The notes: a model not told the origin generated them from the sequence alone. DNA of 64,000 nucleotides from Spisula solida (GCA_947247005.1 OX365947.1:3486530-3550529), one strand, 5' to 3'; positions 1-12,610 are shown, counted from the stretch's first letter. Numbers and translations are program-made.

Positions 1-109
1 TTCCGAGTCCAATATAAGCGAGTGGGTCCTAACAAGGGAAGTTGGAAGACTGAGGACGTGGAGATAGAAAGTCATTGGCGGAAATATGAAGTCAATGGAC
101 TGCGTCCTC
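1..109 (+). CDS. CDON/BOC: Cdo/Boc-like receptor exon: FN3 strands
   Basis: Open from base 1 in frame 1, encoding FRVQYKRVG and later YEVNGLRP, typical of the central strands of an FN3 domain. It ends at cctc|gtaagt, leaving one base for the next codon. The exon is cut by the window edge. Confidence 0.8.
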
Positions 110-3100
110 GTAAGTATTACATTGGATTAAATGAATGGAGTATTGTAAAACATTATTTTTCGTGAAAGTTGAATTTTTGTTGATTTCGTTGTTGTACTCG
201 ACCACGAAATTTAATCGCAACGATTAAACAACCTGTCAAATATCGATCATGGGTTCAACCTTAAGACATACAGCTTTGATATTTTGCATGGAGCATCGTC
301 TGGAGGTCCTCTACCCTAATTGTTCAAATTATCCATTATGACATTGACCTCGTTTTAGATAAATGTAAAGAAATTTGACTGGTGTATTGTTTATTAGTCT
401 GTCCGTCCGTCCGTCAAACAATCTGGATCCTGCCATAACTCAAGCAGTTTCCAAGCTAGGTTTATGAAACTTGATATGTGGATAGGGGGCAACAGAAACA
501 TTGAAAATGGCCTCAAACCAGTAGGGGACTTCTGTATTGCTTGCAATTCTTAATTACTTGTTCACATCATGTAACATGTTTATATACGTACATGCTGTTA
601 CATATTTCTTACAGGATCCACATACAAGTTTCGAATAGCTGCAGTTTACTCGAATAACGACAACGATCATGGACCAAATTCTGACAGATTTGAGATGAAA
701 GTTGAAGCAGGACCGGTACCCAGACCTCCTAGCAAGGAACCAACCATTGTGGAAGTTATTCCAATAGTTTATCAAGATTTTCATGCATTAAATGTAAAAT
801 GGCGGGTAAGTGTAACTTTCTACCAGATACCTCATTGTCAAATACATACCATCCTGTATTGATTATTCTAACATAACCGGCGATTTTGCCTATATAGACA
901 AAGAACAAATCATAGCGTTGTATATCGGCCGATATACAATGGAAATTTGAACTACTTTCGACTCGGCTGTTCTTTTTTACACGTCGTGAAATTTATGAAC
1001 GAATATTATGTGATATTGTATTATTATCGTTGTAAATGTTTTTGCGTATTTTAGACTATTTGTTAGAATGATATTTAATTAAACAAATATCCACAGATTT
1101 TCTTCTCATTTCATATTTTGATTATTGTTTGAAGTATAGTTATACTGGGGGTTATAAAGATAATCGTAACAGCCGTCAACAAGAAACCTAAGCAACATAG
1201 ATCTCGCAAAATAACACTGGCTTTTTATATAATTCCGGGTTTAAATCATGTTAGAATCGAAATAAACTATATGGTTGTATAAAGCAAAATTTTTAATGTA
1301 TTAAGGCATTCGTAGAATTGAAGAATCATGTATCTGTAGGCTTGTATATACATGTGCATTTGTATCTCATTTTCACCAACATTTGATTTTATGTTTCAGC
1401 ATAATATTGTATCATCCATTCCAATAGAAGGGTTTTATATTTACTACAAGCCGTACCATGCTAAGGATGAGCCGTTTCAGAATGTAACGTTACTACAGCC
1501 TAGTGTACGTACACATCTCCTCACAAACCTACAGCCGGGTACCGAATATCTCATTAGAATGCAGTCATTTAATGGTGCAGGAAACAGTTCATTCAGTAAT
1601 GAAGTAGTGGAGAAAACATTAGGTAGGTAGTCAGCCTTACATGCCATTTATGAATATTTGCCAAAAAACGTATATAACCAAATGTAGCAGCAATTTAAAC
1701 TTAATTGTTTTACGTTATTTGCAAAAACAAGTTGTTAATCACTGTATGACTGCTTCCTTAGTATGAGTGCCTGTAGGTTACAATTTAACCTTGACCAATG
1801 AGGAATTGGAACTCGCAACATCCAAATCAAGAGTCCGCTTCTCAGACACCCAAGCACTGTGCCTCTAATACTAAGAATATTTGGAACATTCTGTTAGTAT
1901 TGCAGATTGTGAGTTTGAGTATTGTGCATGATACAGTACAGGGTGTACTCAGTTCTTGCTGAGCCTATCAATGTCATGTGTATGTGAAGCTTTTACTGGT
2001 TACATCTGATGAGTGGTTTGCTGTCTCTGCATAGAGTAAACACAAACAATGTATTATATATTTTTAGGCAAGGCTGGTCCATACTCGCCACCATTATACA
2101 CACCACAGAAACCCGGTGAGAAGGACGTGAATCTGTCACCGGCGACGCCCACCAAGAAATACGATGATAAGGCTGATGACAGTAACAAATCGTCACGTAC
2201 CGGGAACCAGTCTAGTAGCGAGATGTTATACATGGTGCTGGGTATCGTCCTCGGTGTCATGATGTTGTTGTTGATAGTATTTATGTTCATGTGTTGGTGT
2301 AAACAGAGACAGCAGAGAAGGATGATGGGTAATATATTATTTCACTTCATGTTTTCATACATGCCATGTTTCGCAGACCCCAGGAGATTTCATTAAAATG
2401 CAGGAGATATTCCTTGCTGAAAGTTTAGACTTAAAGTATTGAAGTTTATATGCTGTTTTCACTTATCTTACTTTGATGACAATACCATGCATGCTTCATG
2501 TAGCAATTTAAACTAATATTTGTCATCATTTTCATAATGTAAACAAAAAAGTAAGGTTCCACTTTGTCCATGAAATGCGTGAGATTTGATAAATTGGCCT
2601 CCGATCATGCAGGAGTAGAGTCTCAAATGCAGGAGACTCACGCATGATGCAGGAGATCTGGCATGTATGTGTTTTATAAATCATACATATTGTAAAATTC
2701 TCTTCAGTCTTCTTTTAAGTAATTCGCTGGCTAAGAAAAAGAAGGTCACCTTATAAGACTCACGCAAATCTGAATCTCAAGGCCCTTCTTATGTAGAACA
2801 AACCGAAGTTTAAAAATCTTGTTTTTCCATTAGTAAAGAGAAGTTTTCAGACTGTTTTTTCTTGTTTTCTCAAAATATTGATATTGTACTTACGACCTTC
2901 TAATTCTAAGCTAGCAAATTGTTGATTGAAGTTTGTTATTCAAGTACATAAACCCAACAGTTACTGTAATGTAAAACATGAGGGCCAAGCAGACAGACTT
3001 ATTGTATTGTATGTATACTATCACTGTAACATAGCACCAACAACTCGTTAAAAAAGGGCCACCCTTTTGAAATAGTTTGTTTCAAAGAATGTGTGTGCCT

Positions 3101-6100
3101 TTCAGTGCTCGTTCACAAACACACAAATTGGCAAATGTCAAGAGCCAAAATGCATACCATGCTTACATTATAAACTCTTATTAAGTTTTTGACTTAAAAA
3201 TGTATACTTAAAAAGATTTTATCATAATTATTGTATAATATTTACAAATTATGTAAACATGACAGGTTAATGTATAAGCATGGTATCTACATCTAAATCA
3301 TAGAAACATTCACTGTCTTACATCCTGTTCTGTTCATTAAGATCGTGTTAATTGTTTGAAATATCCATCGTACTCCAAGAATTTGCCAAAATATCTCTTA
3401 AATCAGTGCTATTTTCAGCGCCTGTCAGTAGTTTTTGTTCTGGTTTTCTATTTCAAGACAAACTGCGTATCAATATTTTGCTACCTTCATTTGAAGATTT
3501 GAACTACAAATCATTCCATATCTATTCCAAATTTCTTCATGTTTTACTTCGATGACTTGAAAAGAATATTTTCGGATCGTGTTTTGTTTGTATTCAAGAT
3601 AGGCTTTGTTTCATGCCTTTAATGTTGGTTGAGAGCTATCTGTGTATAGTTAACCACAAATCAGAGGTGCTTGCATCTGATGTCTTTAGATGTCTGTATG
3701 TGGTTAACCTATTATAATTAGGGGAGGGAGGGGGTCATACTTGTTGCTACAGGATATCTGATAACAACGTCTCACTGCATGTTGTCAGAATGATAACTTT
3801 AATATGATTCTATCCATGTTAAAATGTCAGGAGGTGTTGGGAACCAAGGGATATATAGGCAGATGGTTACACTCATAATATGGCTGATAAATCAATCAAC
3901 ATGGAACATTTGTCTGTTGGTCCATAAATGATGTACATGTACTGTACTTATGGTTGTTTCTGCAATAGAATTGCTCACATATACTCTATCCTCCCTTCCC
4001 ATCATTATTATAGCAGGGAGAATTTGACTCAATTTTCGACCTTCTATTAACATACTTTAACATTGTCTATATTCATGATCCCGATTGTAGGTTTTCATAA
4101 ACGGGAAGTATCACGAAGACGCTCAAGGTGTATATTGCATGATAGGACAGATATTGCACGATTTGCTTGCTAAACTTAATGTATTCAACAGAAGAACTTT
4201 GTAATATATTCATGCATAAAGGCCGCGTCATACCCAAGACGAAATAAAAATGGTACCAGAAATTCCCTTGCTAAACGCTCAGCATAAAAGGGAAACTGGC
4301 TTCTCTTCTCTCATACCCTCGTAGCGATGGATAACATCAGGAATGAGGTGTCGACAGTGATTAATATAAGTTGGAAAAACTTGTTTCACAGTCGACCTTA
4401 AATAAATTAGTATAAAGTAAAGGTCAGGATCAGGTTAAATTCTCCATGCTGTACAGTTTAAATATACAAAACTGTATATACCTTTAAATCACCTTATATT
4501 TCAGATGCAATGAACGATGCAGTGCGTAACAAGTTTCAGGATCCGTCACAACGTATCTATGCAGACAGTTTACGTAAGAAGATGGTGAATGGTGGTGTTC
4601 CTATAAATGGTATTAATGGAACCATTGCAAATGGTCATATACCTCGCAGTTATCATAATATGAATATTAATGTGAACCCATTGTCGGACCTGGATGCCGT
4701 CAACTCCACAGATGGTTCAAACCACTTTGCTGTAAGTTATTCATGTTTTAACAAAGATATTAACTATGAAATGTTCAAATATTATACCCCCGCAAACAAA
4801 GTTTGAACAGGGTATACTGGAGTCACCATGTTGGTCGGTGGGTTGGTCTGTTAGCAAAATCTTGTCACTATGTGACTTTGGTACAAATGTTCACCACATC
4901 AAGACAGTGTGTCATATGCAAAACCTAGATCCCTAGCTCAAAGGTTAAATATTCATGCAAGTTGTGTCCGCTCAGTAACTTTGTTGTTTCTAAATGGATT
5001 TTAACAGTCACTTTGTTATAATTTTGTTAGTATACCCTTTGTTATTATAAATGTGTTCTTTAGACTATAATTTTAAATAATATTCCTGTGTCAAGGCAGT
5101 GCTGCGGGGTATGATTCATCACTCTAGTGATAGCTCTAGTTTGATCATAAAAACAGTGTTTTGCTTTAGTTTTTGTGTGTATTATTGAATAATATTACAG
5201 TTAGAGCCGAACAGAAATTATACCATGGTATGTCACATTAAGACCACCTCTATAATAAATCTACCCAAATATTTTAGATATTTCGTAGTTAATGGGTGAA
5301 TGTTTTCAGGTATATACATGTACCTGTTTTAGGTTTTCGGATGTACCACAAAGTCTGTTTTCTTTATTTTCTTTATATAAATTGACAATTTTTCAGGATT
5401 TCAGGTTTTCAGAAATTTTTACTTGCACCCATGTAGTTATGTAATCATCAAGTGTTTGTAGATTTGTGTTCTTATCTTTGTTTTCTGGTACTTTTCAGTC
5501 CACAACCTTTCATCCTAACGGTACTCTACCGTCTCAGCATCGAACAAGTGACAATAATTGCAATAATATTAACCAATCAAAAAGCTTGCAGAATTCATTG
5601 CAACATTTAAACCAGCATAATTGCCCTAGTTCTGGCGGCGAGGGTGAGACGTTAGGTAGCGGAGAGGCGATGGCTCATCCAGTACCGTCAATGTGTAAAA
5701 ATGTGCCAATTGGTCATAATAGTGAAGCGCTTGAAAGACGCTCTTTATCTAATCGGTCATGTGACCACGGATCATGTGATCCATGTGACAGTTCTTTATC
5801 TTATGATGATACGGGTGGTGTACATAATAGTGGTCGTCATCGGAAACGGAGACGGCGGGCGGCGGCACAGTGTAAAGAACAGACAACAAAAGATCAAGCC
5901 ACTAACACAGATTTGAGTAGTAATGGTAGGTAACTATAGTCATAGCAGTGCTGACTACCACAAATACCTAGGAACTGTTATATCAAAGCACTTACGGAAA
6001 TCTTAAATTAACGTTCAAATTTAAATTCTTTATAGCTCTTTTACTGCTACAAATTGTGATATAGGATTGTTCAATATTAATCCTCTTTCATTCAAGGAAC

Positions 6101-7347
6101 TCATACAAACAGATTCTATCACTAACGTGTAGGTTTTAAAGAATGATTATGAATTTAGATTTGAACGTAAAATTACGATTTCCGTAAGTGCTTTGATAAA
6201 ACAGTTCCTTGAAGTTGGTTGATTGCTCACAAAATATAATCAAACTGTCATCACTGCAGTGCTGTCAGTATTTATAAAGCATCTTAGTAGAAAACTAAGA
6301 ATTTTCTTAAAATCTTAATATTTCCTTTAAAGTATTAGCTAAATTGTACTATCTAGATTATTAATTCTTTACATAGACTTAATGCATTTGGTAGAGAGCT
6401 ACTATTATCACTAAGGAAACATGAGCTATTCTTGAACTTGCGGGAAATATGTGCATCGAAAATTTTCGACTTAAGTAAAAATATTCATGTATTCCACTTA
6501 GATGCTTGATAAATACCAGCCCTAAATACCACAGATATACTATACATGTTGAGTGCTCACGAAATTTAATAAAACTGTCTAACGTATGTCCATACATGAC
6601 AAATTCAGTCTATGGATCGAATATGGAACAACATATGTTTGGGGTCCAAGTGTTGATGAAGGTTACAGCGAATTCCAACTGTTCGAAGATGGACCAACTT
6701 TGTTTGAAATCTCGAAAATTTGTCAAGAATAAGTCCATATCTTACAGACTGGTGCCAAAATACACATAAATCTCAATACATACTATGATCTTCAAAAAAA
6801 AACCATTTTAGATTAGGCTGCCCTGTCATGAGCTTCAAAATCTTTTGCCAGCTCACATATTTAACTGACTGTAATTAAAAATGTCAGTCTTTGTGCATTG
6901 AGTTTATAACTTATCTTTTCTTAACAATTTTCAATGTTTTATGCATTTAGTTCCTATTTCATAATTTTAAGTATTGCTTATTCATTATTGAGTTTTTTAG
7001 TCCCCTACTAAGGGTTTGCCCTCCGTCTGTCCATCAAAAATCTGGATCCTGACATAACCCAAACAGTTTCTAAGCCATGTTAATGAAACTTAGCATGTTG
7101 GTATGTGCCAATAAGGAGATTATGCACATCTAAATATTTTATTATTCTGACAAAAATTGTGGTTGCTATGGCAGCATAAACATTAAAAATATTTTATTTT
7201 TTTATTTCAGATGGAACGATGGAGTTGTCAGAAAGCACTAAGGGTATTTCATCATCGCAGGAGTCGTGTCCTCTCGAGGAAAATACTCAAACTTTACCGA
7301 CAAACTCTGTGAATAACGTGTTAGTGCCGTGTTCTAATGCCGTATGA
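1..7347 (+). CDS. CDON/BOC: Cdo/Boc (Ihog-family) Hedgehog co-receptor, 3' seven exons
   Basis: This is the 3' end of a type I membrane receptor; its 5' exons lie outside the window. I join exons 1-109, 615-805, 1400-1622, 2068-2328, 4505-4731, 5499-5925 and 7211-7347. All have GT-AG introns and the frame is preserved (phases 1, 0, 1, 1, 0, 1). In order they encode the end of one fibronectin III domain, a complete second FN3, a short linker, a hydrophobic transmembrane helix and a cytoplasmic tail of about 270 residues. The last FN3 carries the block IEGFYIYYKP and later LQPGTEYLIRMQSFN, closely resembling the membrane-proximal FN3 of vertebrate CDON and BOC. In those proteins this domain binds Hedgehog (known for the family; binding here is inferred). 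Sequence alone does not separate CDON from BOC, and a single protostome ortholog is likely. The tail has no recognisable catalytic domain. Confidence 0.85.
398..500 (+). repeat. Dispersed repeat containing gtccgtccgtccgtc
   Basis: This intronic segment shares 'aatctggatcctg', 'cataac' and 'atgaaactt' in the same order with 6990-7130. It is a dispersed element of the kind common in bivalve introns. Ends are approximate. Confidence 0.6.
615..805 (+). CDS. CDON/BOC: Cdo/Boc-like receptor exon: end of one FN3, start of next
   Basis: The acceptor is ttcttacag and the donor gtaagt. The exon encodes STYKFRIAAVYSNND, the F and G strands of the FN3 begun in the previous exon. It continues into a proline-rich linker and the first strands of the last FN3, ending HALNVKWR. 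Its 191 nt plus the leftover base make 64 codons, so it ends in phase 0. Confidence 0.8.
1400..1622 (+). CDS. CDON/BOC: Cdo/Boc-like receptor exon: membrane-proximal FN3 (Hedgehog-binding type)
   Basis: The acceptor tttatgtttcag is followed by HNIVSSIPIEGFYIYYKP, and the exon ends at gtaggt after VVEKTLG. The segments GFYIYYKP, LQPGTEYLIRM and SFSNEV match the last FN3 of CDON/BOC closely enough to identify the family. This is the strongest homology signal in the window. The family's Hedgehog contacts lie in this domain; individual contact residues cannot be judged without alignment. Confidence 0.85.
2068..2328 (+). CDS. CDON/BOC: Cdo/Boc-like receptor exon: linker and transmembrane helix
   Basis: The exon encodes a hydrophilic Pro/Lys/Ser linker (about 55 residues), a hydrophobic stretch MLYMVLGIVLGVMMLLLIVF running on into FMCWC, and a basic stop-transfer KQRQQRR. 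This is the topology expected of a single-pass receptor. The acceptor is tatatttttag. The donor is taken as gtaata, weaker than the other donors of this gene, so a slightly different 3' end is possible. The splice to 4505 keeps the frame. Confidence 0.75.
2726..2915. mobile_element. MITE-like element, family 1, copy 1
   Basis: It starts gctggctaagaaaaagaagg and ends taattctaagctagc, so the ends are imperfect inverted repeats. The same ends and interior recur at 8189-8435. It is non-coding and lies in an intron of the receptor gene. Confidence 0.6.
4021..4445 (+). repeat. Dispersed repeat X, copy 1, split by a SINE
   Basis: The outer parts (4021-4216 and about 4418-4445) match 34431-34650 in order: 'cgaccttctatta', 'cattgtctata', 'atatcacgaag', 'gatattgcacg', 'aggtcaggatca'. 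The copy near 34.5 kb is uninterrupted, whereas this one carries a roughly 195-bp SINE. Confidence 0.65.
4222..4417 (+). mobile_element. tRNA-derived SINE, family S, 5'-truncated copy
   Basis: Shares 'gcgtcatacc', 'aagacgaaataaaaatgg' and 'gtttcacagtcgacctta' with the fuller copy at 35318-35580 (opposite strand). It lacks the tRNA-like head. It sits inside repeat X, so it inserted later. Confidence 0.7.
4505..4731 (+). CDS. CDON/BOC: Cdo/Boc-like receptor exon: cytoplasmic tail 1
   Basis: The acceptor is tatatttcag and the donor gtaagt. The exon begins DAMNDAVRNKFQDPSQRIY and includes Asn/Gly-rich NGGVPINGINGTIANGHIP. No catalytic motif is seen. Its 227 nt plus the leftover base end in phase 0. 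Confidence 0.7.
4784..5112. mobile_element. Short element with atacccc / ggggtat ends
   Basis: It begins 'atacccccgcaaacaaagtt' and ends 'gtgctgcggggtat', giving short inverted termini with no coding capacity. Its position is intronic, between cytoplasmic-tail exons of the receptor. Confidence 0.5.
5499..5925 (+). CDS. CDON/BOC: Cdo/Boc-like receptor exon: cytoplasmic tail 2
   Basis: A 427-nt exon with acceptor gtacttttcag and donor gtaggt. It encodes a polar, low-complexity tail rich in Asn, Ser and His, with the basic cluster RHRKRRRR and a Cys-rich patch SCDHGSCDPC. It looks disordered. The basic cluster could act in sorting or binding; that is inference only. Confidence 0.7.
5970..6209. 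mobile_element. MITE with about 58-bp terminal inverted repeats
   Basis: The left end 'aggaactgtt..tcaaagcacttacggaaat' is mirrored at the right end 'atttccgtaagtgctttgat..aacagttcct'. The match continues inward through 'acgttcaaat'. The 240-bp unit is nearly a full hairpin with no ORF, and lies in the last intron of the receptor gene. Confidence 0.8.
6990..7130 (+). repeat. Dispersed repeat related to 398-500
   Basis: Shares the ordered block 'aatctggatcctg', 'cataac' and 'atgaaactta' with the copy near the window start. Intronic. Confidence 0.55.
7211..7347 (+). CDS. CDON/BOC: Cdo/Boc-like receptor terminal exon
   Basis: The acceptor tttttatttcag is followed by DGTMELSESTKGISSS; the protein ends VLVPCSNAV with a TGA at 7345-7347. 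The phase matches the previous exon. The 3' UTR starts here; its end is not determinable, because several AATAAA sites occur downstream (for example 8181). Confidence 0.75.
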
Positions 7348-9763
7348 CCCTCGGCTATACGGACGTTCTAATATTATTATCTGCAATACTTAATATTAAA
7401 CCTTAATATTAAACCTGAGATTCTTAACGAGAATTTGTAACATTTTCAAGAATAATGCTTAAATTCTTGATGGATTGATGCAACGTCAGTTTCTTGCATA
7501 CTTGCATATCCCTCAGGTAATTTATTCAACGATTTTGATTTATTTGAACTTAAAAAAGACGTAGTGCTTTTTGTGCATCAAGCTACATATAGGCAGAGAA
7601 TGGACTGCTGGAATCTGATTGGTGCTTTTCGAATGTGATATTGATTTGATACCAAATAATGCATTGAGCTACGACACAAAAAAGGTTGCCTTCAGAACTT
7701 ACTCATCGGTTCGTTGGAAGGCTGTGAAGGTGATTGTGAACAAGGAATTATTGCCAGTTGTTGCTAGTGTGAGCTGTCATTCATTGTGGTAGTGTTACTA
7801 ATCATAAAATTATTAGATTCATTAATTAAACACTATCTAATTATTTGTTGTTGCTACAAAGTACAAATATTGCATTATTTCTGTGTAGAAAATCGGGATA
7901 AAAATGTATTTAAATTTTCTAGTAAAACATTTTTTCTAGAAATGTTCTAGTAAAAAAATATTAAAATTTTTGAGGTTATATATTGAATATTGTATACTGA
8001 ATCAATGCTCTATAGAGTATATTTTTGCAAATTTGTGTAAGATTGAATTTTGACACAGAAATAATGTAAGGTTTTATATTTTGTACTATTTATGAACTGA
8101 ATACACCAAAGAACCATATTCAACAGATTACATTGCATTTTTCACCTGTTCTTACTCACGATGTTGTTTAGATGACTAAGAATAAATCACTGGCTTAGAA
8201 TTAGAAGGTCGTAGGTACAAAATCTATATTTTGAGAAAACAAGAAAAAACTGTCTGAAAATTCTCTTTACGTATGGAGAAACACAAGCTTTTGAAACTTC
8301 AGTTTGGTCAACATGACTAGTTTAGATTTTCATGAAAATAGGCTCATAAAAAGTGCCTTGTGATGCAGATTTCAAATATGCATGAGTCTTACAAGGTCAT
8401 AAGTAGCACTTACGACCTTTTCATTCTAAGCCAGCAATATATTCTCCATATGGCTCTGAGTGAATGTTAGTAAAAATTTATGAAAACAAATGATCTTGCC
8501 ATGTTCAAGTCTTCTTGAGAAATATAATTTTGCAGTTCCAAATTTAATTTTAACAAGATCAAATATGAATGCAGAACTCTTTCTGAAACATGTAACTGAA
8601 TGATAATTATATGAAAATAGCTTATTTCCAATGTTCTGGGTACAATATGGGTAACTTAGCAACATGCTCTTGATATAATATGGGTTACTTAGCAACAATC
8701 AAATTAATGGGCAGCTTTTCTGTAAGATGAAAGCTTTAGATAAATGTAGATATAAAACTTACTGGTGTTCATAGGTGGAATACTATACTAGTGAAATCCT
8801 GTTCCGTGCTAACAAAATGATAGTCATCTTCCTGATAAACACACAGTTTGCAAGTTTTTCTTTTATAGTACATACTTTAACTTTGCAAATTTATCTTTCT
8901 TAGTACATACATACTTTCACTTTGCAAATCTATCTTTCTTAGTACATCCTTCCTCCTTGCAATACTCAGTATTTGAGTCTATAAAATATTGTGTCAGACT
9001 TGTTCACCTATTTGAAAAGCGCAGTTTTATTTATGACCATTGTACTAGGAGATATATAACAATGTGTTCCTTGAATTTGTACATCAAATTTTGTAATGCC
9101 AAATTTCCATGTAGTATTGATTTACTGTGGGTGATTAAAAAAACATTTTCCAGTTCAATTTCAATTGTTGATTATTAGAAACTTTTAGCAAACTGTGTGT
9201 TTTTCAGAAGATAACTATTGGTTCATATTTTTGTGTATGTTGTGAACAAGTGAATCAGAGCAATTCTGTTTAATTATTTAATTATTATTAACTTGTTTTG
9301 AACTTATTGATTCATTATGTTCAAGAATTATCTTCTTCCGTGTGTTTTCATAAAAACAGTTAATATAAATGTACAAAATTTGACCAAATATTTTATAAGC
9401 TAAATAAGACAACCGTCATTTTATGCAAGTTTTCTTAGTGATTTACCAAAAATCATTTAGTATAGAGTGGTTTCACACTATGTCATTTACTCTACATGTT
9501 AAAATAAGTTCATTGTCCTTGTAGTAATTGAAACAACAAATGTGTCTGAATTTGTGTACAGAAAATATTCTGTTAAAGACAACACTGGGTGCCTTAATTA
9601 AATACAATCTGGCCTTAATTTCATTCATCAAACTTCAAATTTTAGATTGTGTAACTCTAATTCGTATATGATAGAATTCAGTACTAAAACAATGTGCTGT
9701 GATGTGTACACATAACCTACACACATTGCCTGATTGTGAGATTAACTATTTGGATTTGAGATT
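7348..9763. other. Receptor 3' UTR / downstream non-coding sequence
   Basis: AT-rich, with no ORF having coding character. It probably begins with the receptor's 3' UTR. The only structure I can define is the MITE at 8189-8435. Confidence 0.6.
8189..8435. mobile_element. MITE-like element, family 1, copy 2
   Basis: Left end 'actggcttagaattagaagg' and right end 'ccttttcattctaagccagc' are inverted repeats of about 28 bp. The interior shares 'aaaacaagaaaaaactgtct' (inverted) with 2726-2915. Confidence 0.75.
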
Positions 9764-9943
9764 GATCTCAGAGTATGTTTGACCTTGAGAGCACTTTGAC
9801 CTTGAGAGCGAATGTTTGACCTTGAGAGCAAATGTTTTACCTTGAGCGCAATTTGACCTTGAGAGCAAATGTTTGACCTTGAGAGCATTCTGACCTTTAG
9901 AGTCATTTGGCCTTTAGAGCAATTTGACCTTGAGAGCAAGGTC
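9764..9943. repeat. Minisatellite of 'tttgaccttgagagca' units
   Basis: Around ten degenerate units built on 'tttgaccttgagagca', with spacing alternating between about 17 and 24 bp. The reverse strand is open across it by periodicity only. Confidence 0.8.
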
Positions 9944-11589
9944 GGAAGTTTTGTCACATTTAGGCAGTTCGGAATTAAATAGTTTTTCTTGTTGTAAATA
10001 AATTCAATGCAAGTATTATAAAGTGCCTTTGACTAGTGCCTTCATCTGTTGTTCACAAGGAATGTATCGGGTAGATATCGGGAGTTATGTCGTATTACGT
10101 ACATACGGCATACTTCATACATTGTATATGTGGTAGATACATTCACGATTAAAGGGTAAAGTTGCGTAGAGCAACATGGGTATTAAATACTATGTTTCAC
10201 ATGATTGTATGTGCTATAACGAGAATTAACCATTGAGTTATTGTTGAATATTAAATTATAATTTGTTTTTTAATTGTTATGTGAGCTTTATGAATCATTG
10301 ATTTACTGACGTCACTAAATTAGATCACCATTTTACTATTATATCGATCAATTGCTGTATTAATATCCAATGTTTTCTTTAAAAAAAGGGAGAAGATTTT
10401 GTTTTAAAAATTGGGACTTTTAATCATTTTTTAACCATTTTGACAGCTTGATTGAAAAAAAAATGTCAAACAGCATTAAAAAAGGAATTGTATTGGGACA
10501 ACAATTTATGAATTTATTGATTTTGGCCGGACTTGCCTGGTTTGGTAGGGTACTTTCAAATTGATGATACAAGTAAGGGAACATGCTAACAATATTAATT
10601 GGAAGTTTGGTGGTGTGAACTTTAGTGAGTAGGTCTTTGATTTAAAAAGTTTGCAGGCTGTGTATTGTTTCAAATGTCATTTATTTAACACATCTGTGAA
10701 ATTTGCTGTACCAGTAAATTCTGTTCAATCAGGTTATGATGATTGTTTTTAATATAATTTTTACTAATCATGAATAATTTTAACAGAACATTTGTTATCG
10801 TATGAAGTGGACCAAAATTGAAACATAAGTGACTTTAAGATTGTAATTTTTCTGGTTGTTAATTATGACAAAATCTTGTTTTATGAAAAGTTATGTTTTA
10901 TTACATTAGTTTAAATAGGTATTAATGATAGATTTTCTGTATTTATGAATGATATTTTGTTAATGATAAAATGTGAAATTATAGATTTAAGAAAATAGTT
11001 TTCACATATGGTAGTTGATTTTTCATTAAAATCACTTCAAGTTTCTTTTGTGTTAAATAAATGAAAATGTCGGTATATGATAGAAAAGTATGTCAGTCAT
11101 TTTATCATTTGTCTATTGTGTATGAAATTGTGACGATTCACTTGTTATTCTCATATTTCAATTTGTCACCATGGTAACCATTTGAAAAAATGACTTTCAG
11201 AGTTTTCTGACTTTCTGACTATATATGTGTAAACCTGATATACAGTATTATATGTTTATATAAACACTTAGTTACCATGGCAACAGAGTTTTGATTTTGA
11301 GTTAATAAAAAAAGATGATAAAAAATAAGATACAAAATACTGAAAATTTATATAGATAGGCTAAATTTTGAAAACACATACATGTACTTTCAGTATGCTT
11401 AAAAACAATAATATGTTTTGTGAAAAGCCATTAAAATCAGTCGGATTTGATAATAATTATTTAAAGGAATATACGTGTATGAACGATCAGTACCTTGTTG
11501 CCATGGTTACTGAGTGTTTCATTTTATTCATGGCAACATTTGTTTTGTTTGTGCCGTACTTATGAACGGGGCATTTTAGATATGTGCAC

Positions 11590-12050
11590 ATGTAGTGTGG
11601 TTCATTGTTTATGCATTTAGTGAACACAAATTCATCAGTGAACATTGTTCACTGTTTATGTATTTAGTGAACAAGAATTCATCAGTGAACATTGTTCACT
11701 GTTTTCATTGTTTATGCATTTAGTGAACACAAATTCATCAGGAGTGAACATTGTTCATTGTTTATGCATTTAGTGAACAGGAATGCATTCAGTGAACATT
11801 GTTCACTGTTTATGCATTTAGTGAACACAAATTCATCAGTGAACATTGTTCATTGTTTATGCTTTTAGTGAACACAACTTCATCAGTGAACATTGTTCAT
11901 TGTTTATGCATTTAGTGAACATGAATTCATCAGTGAACATTGTTCATTGTTTATGCATTTAGTGAACATGAATTCATCAGTAAACAATATTCACTGTTAA
12001 TGTTCACTGTTTATGCATTTAGTGAACATGAATTCATCAGTGAACATTGA
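11590..12050. repeat. 47-bp tandem repeat with internal palindrome
   Basis: Nine or so units of 47 bp (for example 11821 to 11868) containing 'tttatgcatttagtgaac' and the palindromic 'gtgaacattgttcac'. Flanking sequence is AT-rich non-coding DNA. Confidence 0.85.
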
Positions 12051-12610
12051 ATATTATAATGTTATGCGATGTAGTAACTTATACATCATGGTAGTATGTG
12101 AATGTAACGATGTTCACAACGTATCCTTCTCATTTCATTCTCATTGTGTTAATGCAAACATTTTCTGTGTTTACGTTTTGTAATTATTTGCTATTAATCA
12201 AATTATTTTAATGCATAATTTGGCATAAAATTGTTTTATTTAGGGGGGGGGGTGAGATAATAGTTGGAAATATTTACAGTTCATCTTCAAATGTTCTCTC
12301 TGAAAACAAATCATCTTTAACAATGAATATAGAGTTATAAATCAGTAGAGTAGGCTACCAGTGAGGGGGGTAGGCGTCCAGTGAAGGGGGTGGGGGTACC
12401 TTGGGGGTCATACTTGAACACATACTTTCATAATCTGGCTGTACAATCAAATACCTTCTCATGCATGCTGATCATTATGGGGTACATGTATTTTTGATTC
12501 AATGGAAAATTGTGATATTTTGAAATTTGTAGTTTGTAAGTGATTGGTATGAATGTGTGCAACTTGATGCAGAAATTCTCGTACTAATCAATTATCTGAT
12601 CAACAGTCAT

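Noticed and set aside
9742..9957. Minus-strand 71-codon open frame
   Set aside because: It is produced by the 'tttgaccttgagagca' minisatellite.
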